A stretch of 64,000 nt of DNA, taken from positions 1-64,000 of the forward strand of contig JADZCU010000004.1 in assembly GCA_020851415.1 (NCBI GenBank), given 5' to 3'. The notes under the pieces are model-generated. The model worked only from the letters and a program-made list of their open reading frames with translations, searched no databases and was not told where the DNA came from. Below are positions 46,733 through 55,403 of the stretch, one piece after another. This DNA is from Candidatus Peregrinibacteria bacterium. GTDB taxonomy: Bacteria; Patescibacteriota; Gracilibacteria; UBA1369. The position numbers were made by a program, and so were the translations under genes. Position 1 is the first letter of the stretch; the number at the start of each line of letters is the position of its first letter.

Positions 46733-48049
46733 ATGAATAAGACTGCGTTTATCAATGCACAGATTGTGTCCCGTACAGAAATTTTTACGGGGAGCGTTTT
46801 AGTGGAAGATGGGAAGATTGTTCAGGTTACGAAGGATAAAGCGAATTTTGGTGTTGATGTTGAGACATTTAATTTGAAAGGTAAATATTTGTTGCCGGGA
46901 TTGGTTGATCCTCATGTTCATTTTCGAACACCGGGTAATCCGGAAAAGGAGAACTGGGTGACGGGTTCAAGAGCCGCTCTTGCGGGCGGCGTGACAACAG
47001 TTCTTGATATGCCAAACACGAAACCGCCAACCATAAATGCAGCCACTTTGTCTGCGAAACGATTGATGGTTGAAAAAAACGCCATGGTGAATTACGGATT
47101 TTTTGCCGGGGCGACCAATGAGAATGTTGAAGAAATAAAGGCGATGAAAGGAATTGCCGGTGTGAAAATTTTTATGGGAAGTTCAACCGGATCTTTGCTG
47201 GTTGATGACAAAAAAGCTTTGGAGAAATTTATGCAGGCGGGGATTATTTGCGCTTTGCACGCTGAGGATGAGCAGTGCATTCGTGATGCCCAGGCGAAAT
47301 ATGCTGATCGCGCAGATGCGGCAGTTCATTCTTTAACGCGACCACCGGAGTGTGCAGCGTTGGCTGTAAAAAATGCTTTGCAACTGGCGAAAAAATATGG
47401 GACGCAGGTTCATATTTGCCATGTGTCTACCCGGGCTGAACTTGATGTTATTCGTGAATTTAAGAGTGATAAGGTGAGTGTTGAGGTGACTCCGCACCAT
47501 TTATTTTTGAACACAGGGGATTATGAGGAACATGGAAATGTTATTAAGGTGAATCCGCCTATACGTGATGCAAGTGATCAAAATGCGCTTTGGGAAGGCA
47601 TTCAAGACGGTACGGTTACCATGATCGGTACGGATCATGCGCCCCATTTGATGCAGGAAAAACAGTTGCCTTATGCGGAAGCTCCATCGGGTATTCCGGG
47701 AGTGCAAACTTCGTTACCACTTTTGCTTTCTGCGGTGAACCAGGGGAAACTTACTTTGCAAAAAGTGGTTGAATTGACTTCATATAATCCGGCGCGACGG
47801 TTTGGTATAAAAGGCAAAGGTGTCATTGAGGTAGGTGCCGATGCGGATTTGGTGGTGGTTGATTTGGAACTTGAGGAAAAAGTTTGCCACAACTTTTTGT
47901 GGACCAAGGTTGATTGGTCACCATTCCATGGTTGGAGGTTAAAAGGTTGGCCTGTGATGACTTTTTTGAATGGTGAACTTGCTTATGAATGGCGTGACAC
48001 ATTTCATAATGTTCATGGGAGGGAAGTTACTTTTAAGCGTGGGGTTTAA
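46733..48049 (+). CDS. pyrC: dihydroorotase
   Basis: LLPGLVDPHVHFRTPGNPEKENWVTGSRAALAGGVTTVLDMPNTKPPT; TDHAPHL. Confidence 0.96.
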   Translation: MNKTAFINAQIVSRTEIFTGSVLVEDGKIVQVTKDKANFGVDVETFNLKGKYLLPGLVDPHVHFRTPGNPEKENWVTGSRAALAGGVTTVLDMPNTKPPTINAATLSAKRLMVEKNAMVNYGFFAGATNENVEEIKAMKGIAGVKIFMGSSTGSLLVDDKKALEKFMQAGIICALHAEDEQCIRDAQAKYADRADAAVHSLTRPPECAALAVKNALQLAKKYGTQVHICHVSTRAELDVIREFKSDKVSVEVTPHHLFLNTGDYEEHGNVIKVNPPIRDASDQNALWEGIQDGTVTMIGTDHAPHLMQEKQLPYAEAPSGIPGVQTSLPLLLSAVNQGKLTLQKVVELTSYNPARRFGIKGKGVIEVGADADLVVVDLELEEKVCHNFLWTKVDWSPFHGWRLKGWPVMTFLNGELAYEWRDTFHNVHGREVTFKRGV

Positions 48050-48094
48050 TCCTGGGGTAAGTAGACTCTGAGCGGATCTGTTTACCGCTAGGAT

Positions 48095-48826
48095 TTGTCT
48101 ATTGAGATTGAAAATGCTTTAATGGATGCGTTCTTAATCTCTTTTATGGCAGATGCGGCAGGAAATTATAAGCAGGCGTTCGTGGAATTCTTGGTTCGAA
48201 CGGATGCTTTGAAGTTTGGTGATTTTACTTTGAAGAGCGGGAGAAAATGTCCGTATTTTTTGAATGCGGGACAGTTTTATATGGGAAGTTCCTTTGATGA
48301 ATTGACACGTTATTATGCACAAGCTTTGCACAATTCAGTGGAGGATTTTGATGTAATTTTCGGGCCGGCGTACAAGGGTATACCTTTGTGTGCTGGTACT
48401 GCTACGGCTTTGTATAGGGATTTTAAGGTGGATGTCGGATATAGTTACAACAGGAAAGAGGCAAAGGATCATGGCGAGGGAGGGATGTTGGTTGGCGCGC
48501 CAATTACCTCTGAATCAAAAGTGGTGATTGTTGATGATGTTATGACAGCCGGAACGGCTCTACGTGAGAGTTTGGATTTTTTGAAAAAGGCAGGTTCACC
48601 TACAATTGCGGGAGTTTTGATTGCTGTGGATCGTATGGAAAAGGGGATGGGTGAAAAGAGTGCTGTGCAGGAGGTGCAGGATGAGTTTGGAATTGAGGTC
48701 CATTCCGTTGTCACTTTGGATGATATTATCGATGTACTTTATGGTAAGCCGGTTGGTGGAAAAGTTTATATTGATGATGAACAAATGAGGGTGATCAAGG
48801 ATTATAGAGATCAGTACGGTGTTTAA
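48095..48826 (+). CDS. pyrE: orotate phosphoribosyltransferase
   Basis: LKFGDFTLKSGRKCPYFLNAGQF; FGPAYKGIPLC; VVIVDDVMTAGTALRES; ORF begins at a TTG, exact start uncertain. Confidence 0.96.
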   Translation: MSIEIENALMDAFLISFMADAAGNYKQAFVEFLVRTDALKFGDFTLKSGRKCPYFLNAGQFYMGSSFDELTRYYAQALHNSVEDFDVIFGPAYKGIPLCAGTATALYRDFKVDVGYSYNRKEAKDHGEGGMLVGAPITSESKVVIVDDVMTAGTALRESLDFLKKAGSPTIAGVLIAVDRMEKGMGEKSAVQEVQDEFGIEVHSVVTLDDIIDVLYGKPVGGKVYIDDEQMRVIKDYRDQYGV

Positions 48827-48837
48827 GATACGACTTT

Positions 48838-49497
48838 ATGTTAAAGGCTGTTATTTTTGATATGGATGGGACGTTGGTGGATACGGAGCCGGTATATTTT
48901 TTGGCAGCCGGAGATGTGTTTGAGGAGCTGGGTTTTACTCTGACACCTGAAGAGTATGCTCAATTTACCGGGACGAGCCTGGCTTCGATGTGGTCTTTTT
49001 TGAGACAGAAATTTCAGATCACTTTGGATTTGGATTTGATGATTGATGAAACCAAAAAAGGGTATTTGAAAAAAATCCGCGAGGAAAAGGGCCTATTGCC
49101 TATGCCTGGCGTTGTGCCTTTAATTCAATCGCTCAAGGAAAAAGGCTTACCGCTTGCGGTTGGGACATCCACCAATAGGGATTTGATGCAGGTGACTTTG
49201 GACTTATTTGGCTTGAGTCAGTATTTCCCGGTGAAGGTTTCTGCGGATGATGTGGGTCGCGGAAAGCCGAGTCCGGATATTTTTTTGAGGGCCGCGGAAT
49301 TGGCTGGGGTGACGCCACAGGACTGTCTGGTTTTTGAGGATTCGTTTCATGGGAGTTTGGCGGCCAAGAGAGCAGAGATGAAATGTGTTGGTTATACTCA
49401 AAACGGTAAAAATCCACAGGATCTTTTACATGTGGATATGAAAATTACTGATTATAGTGGCGTTACTTTTGAACAACTCACGGGACTTTTTCGCTAA
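48838..49497 (+). CDS. HAD-superfamily hydrolase (beta-phosphoglucomutase-like)
   Basis: MLKAVIFDMDGTLVDTEPVYF; DCLVFEDSFHGSLAAKRA. Confidence 0.93.
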   Translation: MLKAVIFDMDGTLVDTEPVYFLAAGDVFEELGFTLTPEEYAQFTGTSLASMWSFLRQKFQITLDLDLMIDETKKGYLKKIREEKGLLPMPGVVPLIQSLKEKGLPLAVGTSTNRDLMQVTLDLFGLSQYFPVKVSADDVGRGKPSPDIFLRAAELAGVTPQDCLVFEDSFHGSLAAKRAEMKCVGYTQNGKNPQDLLHVDMKITDYSGVTFEQLTGLFR

Positions 49498-49524
49498 AGA
49501 TATTTGTCCGAGTAAGTAGTCAGT

Positions 49525-50109
49525 TTATTCTTCACTCCAATCGAATGGGGCAGGCAGGGGGTCTGGACCGTCTTTGAGTGCGTAGTAGCTAATGAAAATA
49601 TCTTGATGGTCAGTCATAACTAAATTTTCCGGATCAGTTATTTCTTTTCCGTCGGCGTATATTTTTAAGCCATGAGTGTCATCGGTTTTGAGAGTGAGAA
49701 CTTGAGTTCTGGATAGCGGCATGTTCCATTTATAGAAGAAGTCGCCAAGAGTAAAATCTTTTTGTACTGGTGCTTCAATGTGAATGATTCCGTTTGCGTC
49801 GTGGGTATGAACTGAGCTCATACAATTTTTTTGGAGATCAATACCAACATTCTTGGGTATGACGATAGTTTTTTTGTCAGCCATAATGGTGAGGTGGCTG
49901 TGAATATGAAATTGAGTTGCCATGTCTGTTGTACAAACGTCGACCAACTCTCTTGAGGTCATGTCTGCCGGGGATTTTTGTTGTTGAGTGGTGTTTTTTT
50001 CGATTGTGGTGTTGCCTGTTGAAGTGTTGGGAGTTTTTTCTGAACTGCAACCGAGAAAACTGAAGATAAGTGTGGATGAAATGATGATAGATGCGATGTT
50101 TTTTGACAT
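49525..50109 (-). CDS. lipoprotein of unknown function with HIHSHLTI / SSVHTHDANGIIHIEAP motifs
   Basis: lipobox SFLGCSSEK; His-rich conserved-looking motifs. Confidence 0.7.
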   Translation of the reverse strand: MSKNIASIIISSTLIFSFLGCSSEKTPNTSTGNTTIEKNTTQQQKSPADMTSRELVDVCTTDMATQFHIHSHLTIMADKKTIVIPKNVGIDLQKNCMSSVHTHDANGIIHIEAPVQKDFTLGDFFYKWNMPLSRTQVLTLKTDDTHGLKIYADGKEITDPENLVMTDHQDIFISYYALKDGPDPLPAPFDWSEE

Positions 50110-50137
50110 AGATGATTTTGGGAAAATGAATTCGTTT

Positions 50138-50488
50138 TTATAATATACTTATTTCGTAGGCGCCGTCACCTCCGCGGGTTCTGGGTGCCCATGAAAAAGT
50201 TTTTACATACTCACTGTTGTGGAGGATTTTTTCTACGATAGGTTTTATGACAGATTGCCCGTTCTCCGAGTGATGGCCTTTGCCGGTTATAATGGCAACT
50301 TTCTGAAGTTTTTTTTGTGAACAGATTTCCAAAAATCTTTCTGTGAGAACAATAATGTCCGCCCTGGTTAAAATACCGGCTTTGTGAAAATCCAGCTGGA
50401 GTTGGGGGCCCGCCATGTGTGCGTATTTGTTGCCGTTGTTTGTGGGTTTGGTGGACATGGAAGTAGAGCGTAGCAAGAGACTTGCCAT
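50138..50488 (-). CDS. Smr-domain protein
   Basis: LQLDFHKAGILTRADIIVLTERFLEIC...VAIITGKGHHSENGQSVIKPIVEKIL. Confidence 0.82.
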   Translation of the reverse strand: MASLLLRSTSMSTKPTNNGNKYAHMAGPQLQLDFHKAGILTRADIIVLTERFLEICSQKKLQKVAIITGKGHHSENGQSVIKPIVEKILHNSEYVKTFSWAPRTRGGDGAYEISIL

Positions 50489-50539
50489 TTGGCAAATTTT
50501 CGCTATAATCCTACTCTTGAATTTTTTTATCCGGAATGT

Positions 50540-51022
50540 ATGTCGATGTTATTTAAAGATGCTGGTAGAAATGATGCGCCTGAATTGGTTCTTGCAGATA
50601 TATTATTGTTTGTGCAATATTTACCGGATACTTTGAGAACCAGACTTCAAATGACACCCAACGGGGTGGCTGGTGACTATGTGAACACTTTTACTGCACC
50701 GCTTTTTGCCTGTTCCCTTATGGAAAGGAGTCCTGCTTTTGTGGAAAAACATTTACCGAAAAATATTGCGGCCATGACGAATTACCGTGATTATTTGATT
50801 CAACGTGTTCGTGAACATAATGAAAAGTGTGAGGATCCACGTGCTCAGGTTGAAGAAGCGTTGTTTGTAGAAACAATGATGGATGCTCCAGGGGTAAGTG
50901 AATCTGATGCGATAGTAGAAGCTGTTCGATCTTTGTGGGCAAAGACCGATATGAGTTTTGATCAGAAAATTACGCCTATAACAGCGCTTCTGCAACAGGG
51001 TGTTGATATAATTCGCAGGTAG
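50540..51022 (+). CDS. hypothetical protein
   Basis: in-frame ATG (MSMLFKDAGRNDAPELVLADILLF). Confidence 0.65.
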   Translation: MSMLFKDAGRNDAPELVLADILLFVQYLPDTLRTRLQMTPNGVAGDYVNTFTAPLFACSLMERSPAFVEKHLPKNIAAMTNYRDYLIQRVREHNEKCEDPRAQVEEALFVETMMDAPGVSESDAIVEAVRSLWAKTDMSFDQKITPITALLQQGVDIIRR

Positions 51023-51075
51023 ACTTTTGGTAGTGCCGGGCAAGGCGACACGTGTTTGCTGTGGGGTGTACGCTA

Positions 51076-51111
51076 CTTAGCCGCTTATGTACGCACGGTT
51101 GAAGGGCGCGG
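51076..51111 (+). repeat. dispersed repeat copy D (CTTAGCCGCTTATGTACGCACGGTTGAAGGGCGCGG)
   Basis: diverged match to copies A-C; supplies stop of trhO on minus strand. Confidence 0.6.
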
Positions 51112-52011
51112 CTTTTTTGAACAATCTTCACTGCAACCATCATTCCATTTGATTCGGCAATCCGGACAGATAGTGATCTGTTTATTGCACTGTACGTTGG
51201 TGCAGTTGATATAGTCATCGCACGGTGTTTGGCAATGTACACAGTTGGAAAGGATTTTGCGGTTTTCCGGTGTGTTGATGGGGACGGCGATGCGTTCGTC
51301 GAAAACATAGAGTTTGCCTTCCCAATAGTCGTCGGGAAACTCTTGACCATAGACGTGTACTCCACCGTGGAGTTGATAGACGTCTTTGAATCCTTTGTCT
51401 TTCAGAAGAGCTGTGGCTGTTTCGCAGCGAATGCCTCCAGTGCAATAGGTGACCACTTTTTTGTCTTTGTACTTCATGAGCTCTTTTTCAACTATTTCCG
51501 GGAGCTGTTTGAAGTTTTGCATGGGTAATGTGATGGCGTTTTTGAAGCGCCCGATGGCTGCTTCGTAGTCGTTGCGCATGTCGATGATCACAAAGTCTTC
51601 GTTGCTTTCGTAGAGGCTGTTGAGCTCTTTTGGTTCTATATATGTGCCGGCTTCTTTGTTTGGGTCTAACTGTTTTTTGTACTTCATGGTTACCAATTCT
51701 TCACGGTAACGGACGAAGATTTTTTTGAAACTTGTGGTAGGCCCCAAGCTTTGTTTTATTTCCATGTCGGCAAAAAGAGAGTTTGATTTCATATGCTGAA
51801 CATACTGGTCGGTAATCTCTTTTGGTCCGCCAACTGTTCCGTTTATGCCGTTATTTGCTATTAAAATTCGGCCTTTGATGCCGATGGATTTACAAAATTT
51901 CAGATGTTCGTAGGCGAACTGTTCAGGATTTGGAATACTCACATACTTGTAGTAGAGGAGTATGGTCCAGGGGGTGGTTTGTTCTTGGCTTTCTTGTACG
52001 GGATTGTTCAT
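51085..52011 (-). CDS. trhO: rhodanese-domain tRNA uridine(34) hydroxylase (TrhO/YceA family)
   Basis: GRILIANNGINGTVGG; VIDMRNDYEAAIGRFKNAI; VTYCTGGIRCETATALLKDKGFKDVYQLHGGV. Confidence 0.94.
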   Translation of the reverse strand: MNNPVQESQEQTTPWTILLYYKYVSIPNPEQFAYEHLKFCKSIGIKGRILIANNGINGTVGGPKEITDQYVQHMKSNSLFADMEIKQSLGPTTSFKKIFVRYREELVTMKYKKQLDPNKEAGTYIEPKELNSLYESNEDFVIIDMRNDYEAAIGRFKNAITLPMQNFKQLPEIVEKELMKYKDKKVVTYCTGGIRCETATALLKDKGFKDVYQLHGGVHVYGQEFPDDYWEGKLYVFDERIAVPINTPENRKILSNCVHCQTPCDDYINCTNVQCNKQITICPDCRIKWNDGCSEDCSKKPRPSTVRT

Positions 52012-52182
52012 GTTTTAGGTATTTATGCAGGCTTATTGTACTGAAAGTTTGTGATTTGGCAACGGGTTAGGTTTAGATTTTAGAGAGGCTTTAAAAATCT
52101 ATTATTTGGGTTTGGTATTTTTGGCTGTGGTGATCTTTACTTTTGTGTATATACTTTGTATAATTACTAATGACTATGTTTT

Positions 52183-52428
52183 ATGTATGAGGTTATGAAA
52201 ACTAACGTTCGGCAATGGGGGAATAGTATTGGGGTGAGGATTCCGCACATTTTTGCTAAAGAGGCGGGTATTGTTGAGGGAACTGAATTGGAGATGAATC
52301 TTATTGATAATAAGATTGTTTTGTCTAAGCCGCGCTTAAACTTGAATGAACTTTTAAGTCAGGTTACTGCTGATAATCTTCACGCAGAAACAGATACGGG
52401 TTTTGTTAACGGAAATGAAGAATGGTAA
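52183..52428 (+). CDS. MazE/AbrB-type antitoxin
   Basis: VRQWGNSIGVRIPHIFAKEAGIVEGTELEMNLIDNKIVL. Confidence 0.92.
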   Translation: MYEVMKTNVRQWGNSIGVRIPHIFAKEAGIVEGTELEMNLIDNKIVLSKPRLNLNELLSQVTADNLHAETDTGFVNGNEEW

Positions 52429-52763
52429 AAAGTTATGTTCCCCAGAAAGGCGATATAGTTTTGTTGGATTTTAATCCGCAATCTGGAAAAGAGCAGAGTG
52501 GTAAGCGGCCGGCTGTGGTACTTTCACCCGGGGCGTATAATGCAAAAGTTGGTTTGGCAATTTTTTGTCCCATTACCTCAAAAATTAAGGGATATCCATT
52601 TGAGGTTGTTCTTGATGGTAATTTAAAAACGAAAGGTGTTGCGCTTTCTGATCATGTGAAAAACTTAGATTGGCGAGCACGAAACGTACGTTTTCAAGAA
52701 AAATTGACGCGAAGAAATTTACATCAGATTTTGGAGAAGCTGGAACTGCTTTTGTTTGAGTGA
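52422..52763 (+). CDS. MazF-type endoribonuclease toxin
   Basis: YVPQKGDIVLLDFNPQSGKEQSGKRPAVVLSPGAYN; overlaps antitoxin. Confidence 0.95.
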   Translation: MVKSYVPQKGDIVLLDFNPQSGKEQSGKRPAVVLSPGAYNAKVGLAIFCPITSKIKGYPFEVVLDGNLKTKGVALSDHVKNLDWRARNVRFQEKLTRRNLHQILEKLELLLFE

Positions 52764-52917
52764 GTTTCTGCTGTTGCTGAGCTTATTGTAGGTAAAAAAG
52801 TTTTTTTGACCTGTCTTTTTGCATAGGGAAGCCGAGGGCGCCATGGTGGACCATGGTACCCCCGAGTGTGTGGGCACTCTGCTCCCATTTTTAAGCTAAG
52901 GAAGTTCCGTCTCACAC

Positions 52918-53907
52918 TCACGCGGCGGTGGTGGGCTCGGGCGGCGTCGGCGTCGTGCCCGAAGCGGGCGCGGGCGGGTCGTCGCTGGGCTTGTCCTCCA
53001 CGGCGGTGTTCTCGTTGCCCGTGGTCGACGGCGCGGCCGGATCATCACTGGTCTTGCTGTCATCCGCGGGCTTCTCGGCCGGGGGCGCATCGCTCTTGTC
53101 GGTGTCGGCGGCGGGCGGAGCGTCGCCGGTGTCGGTCACGGTTCCCTCGGCCGGACCGTTGTTGGTCTGGTCGAGGGGCGTGGCGTCGTCGTTCTTGTTC
53201 TCCTCCACGGTGGGCGAGGGGGCGGTCTCCTCGACGGGCGGCGGCACGGGCGTGGGCTCTTCGACCGGATCGTTGTTGGGCTGATCGGCGGGGGCTTCGG
53301 CGGGCGTGGCGTCGGTGTTGGTGGCCTTGATCTCTTCCACGGCGGGGGTGGACTCGGGCGCGGTCACGGTCTCCTCGGCGGGCGGCGGGTCCTGGGTGGG
53401 AACCAGGCGCTGGTCGGCGGGGGCGGCCGTGGTGTCGTCGGCGGAAGCGGGTGCGGGCGACGGCTCGGTCTGAGCGGTCTCCTTGCTTCCCGATTCGTCG
53501 GCGGGCGGGGGGGTGCTGGTTGCGGTTGCGGCGGGGGGCGTGGGCGAGCTGGTGGGGGCGGGTTCGGTCATGGGCTTTTCCTGGTTCTCCGGCTGGCTGC
53601 CGGCGGGCGGGGGTTGCGAGTTCGTCGCGGCGGCTTCCTGATTCTGGGGCGGCGGGTCCTGGGGGCCCGACACGACCAGATCCACCTCCTTGAGGACAGT
53701 GGCCTGAGCGGTGACGTTGACGAGCAGCTCATCGCCGGCCGTCTTCATCTCCTCGATGGTGTTGAGCAGGCGCTGCCGCTCTTCGTCGTTGGTCACCTTC
53801 TCGGCTTCGTCCCTGAGAACGGCAATGTCGCTCACGAACTGGACGAAGGCCTTCTGGATCTGCTCGGCGGATTCCGCCGAGCGGCCGATTTTCTGGGCGA
53901 GACTCAT
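52918..53907 (-). CDS. low-complexity Pro/Ala/Thr/Glu/Asp-rich protein with short coiled-coil-like N-terminus
   Basis: MSLAQKIGRSAESAEQIQKAFVQFVSDIAVLRDEAEKVTNDEERQRLLNTIEEMKTAGDELL followed by ~240 aa P/A/T/E/D repeats; very GC-rich. Confidence 0.7.
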   Translation of the reverse strand: MSLAQKIGRSAESAEQIQKAFVQFVSDIAVLRDEAEKVTNDEERQRLLNTIEEMKTAGDELLVNVTAQATVLKEVDLVVSGPQDPPPQNQEAAATNSQPPPAGSQPENQEKPMTEPAPTSSPTPPAATATSTPPPADESGSKETAQTEPSPAPASADDTTAAPADQRLVPTQDPPPAEETVTAPESTPAVEEIKATNTDATPAEAPADQPNNDPVEEPTPVPPPVEETAPSPTVEENKNDDATPLDQTNNGPAEGTVTDTGDAPPAADTDKSDAPPAEKPADDSKTSDDPAAPSTTGNENTAVEDKPSDDPPAPASGTTPTPPEPTTAA

Positions 53908-54008
53908 GATGTGCTCCGATCTGCGTGCGCGTGTTGTACCTACTGCGACCTGGTTTCGTGATGTGCAACTGCTCTTCAGCGACCTTTTCTCCTTTGTTTA
54001 AAAACGGT

Positions 54009-54070
54009 CCTTTGAGCATGATTTTTCGCGTAGAAATTTTTTTCACTATGCGCAAAATTATGCTCAAAGG
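54009..54070. other. strong imperfect hairpin CCTTTGAGCATgATTTTtCGCgTAG / CTAtGCGcAAAATtATGCTCAAAGG
   Basis: ~25-bp stem read directly. Confidence 0.85.
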
Positions 54071-54080
54071 TTTTGAAGCA

Positions 54081-54149
54081 GAGAGCTCATTTGTCTGTAA
54101 AGTTTACTGAACTTTGTGTTAGCAAATTTTAACCAGACAAATGGCTCTC
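54081..54149. other. three-way-junction-like structure: stem GAGAGC(T)CATTTGTCTG / CAGACAAATGGCTCTC enclosing two small hairpins
   Basis: inner hairpins AAAGTTtactgAACTTT and GTTAgcaaattTTAAC. Confidence 0.7.
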
Positions 54150-54266
54150 AACTCTTTATTTTGATGTAAAGGATCGGCTGTCTGTAATATAGGTTTATCA
54201 TGAAAATGTCAATTTTGACATTTTGTACATGCTGCAGTAATTTTGTCGTAATCTAACACACAATGT

Positions 54267-55283
54267 ATGGCTTCCGGTAAAGATAAGGAATCGAATAAAC
54301 AAAAAGAACATTTAGAAGAGTTAATGAAGCGTCAAACTCGGGACGAAAGTCTTCAGAAGCCTTTTCATTTTGCCGACCGACTCAATGCGCAGATTCAGGC
54401 AAAAAAATCGGTGGTTTGTGTGGGGCTTGATCCGCGTTTGGAGCAGGTTCCTGCGTTTATCCGTGAGAAATGTTTTGCCGAGTATGCCAATCCGATAACT
54501 GCTGCCGCTGAATCTATCTTGGAGTTTTGTAAAATGATTATTGATTCGACACATGATCTGGTGCCGGTGGTGAAACCGCAGATCGCTTTTTTTGAACAGT
54601 ATGGTTCTGAGGGGATTCGAGTTTTTGAAGAGGTTTTGTGGTATGCCCGTGATAAGCAGTTACTTACTATTTCGGATATTAAGCGTGGTGATATTGGGAC
54701 AACGGCGGAGGCTTATGCTAAAGCTTTTTTGGGGAAGGTGAATGTGCAGGGGGGGGAAGTTTTTGGGTTTGATACTGACGCTGTGACGGTGAATCCGTAT
54801 ATGGGTTTTGACTCTATTAAGCCGTTTGCAGCAGAGTGCAGAAAGCATGGTAAAGGAATGTTCGTGCTGGCCAAAACTTCAAATGTTTCATCGAGTGATA
54901 TTCAGGATTTGGAAATGAAAGACAACAATACGGTCTACGAAATTTTATCTCAATACTTGGAATCCTGGGGTGCGGATGATTTGGGTGATAGTGGGTACTC
55001 TTTTATAGGCGCAGTGGTTGGGGCGACTTTTCCGGCTCAGTCCAAAAAGCTGCGCGCATTGATGCCGAATACAATTTTTCTGGTTCCGGGTTATGGGGCA
55101 CAGGGTGGGACAGCGAAGGATGTGAAAAACTGCTTTAACAGGGATGGACTTGGTGCGGTGATTAACGCTTCTCGAAGTATTCTGTTTGCCTGGGAAAACT
55201 CTGATGTTTATACGGAGAAGGATTTTGCTGATGCGGCTCGTGATGCTGTTGTGAAGATGAATAAGGATATAGCTGAGGCATAA
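54267..55283 (+). CDS. pyrF: orotidine 5'-phosphate decarboxylase (type 2)
   Basis: VVCVGLDPRLEQVPAFI; SDIKRGDIGTTAEAYAKAFLG; FLVPGYGAQGGTAKDVKNCF. Confidence 0.96.
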   Translation: MASGKDKESNKQKEHLEELMKRQTRDESLQKPFHFADRLNAQIQAKKSVVCVGLDPRLEQVPAFIREKCFAEYANPITAAAESILEFCKMIIDSTHDLVPVVKPQIAFFEQYGSEGIRVFEEVLWYARDKQLLTISDIKRGDIGTTAEAYAKAFLGKVNVQGGEVFGFDTDAVTVNPYMGFDSIKPFAAECRKHGKGMFVLAKTSNVSSSDIQDLEMKDNNTVYEILSQYLESWGADDLGDSGYSFIGAVVGATFPAQSKKLRALMPNTIFLVPGYGAQGGTAKDVKNCFNRDGLGAVINASRSILFAWENSDVYTEKDFADAARDAVVKMNKDIAEA

Positions 55284-55324
55284 TTATTTTTGAGGCAGGG
55301 TTTCTTATTAAGGGTATTTTTGGA

Positions 55325-55350
55325 GGCTAATATAAACAAGAGCGTGGTTG
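55325..55350 (+). mobile_element. solitary IS1595-element terminal inverted repeat (26 bp)
   Basis: GGCTAATATAAACAAGAGCGTGGTTG, identical to rc of IS right end 17272-17297. Confidence 0.9.
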
Positions 55351-55403
55351 GTACTTGCCAAAATGCCATCATTGTTCTATATTGCATTCTCTTATATTGC
55401 GAT

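Noticed and set aside
52866-53961. Several + strand ORFs (R/W/G-rich) over the GC-rich island
   Set aside because: stop-poor GC-rich DNA produces spurious ORFs; minus-strand frame has a coherent N-terminus
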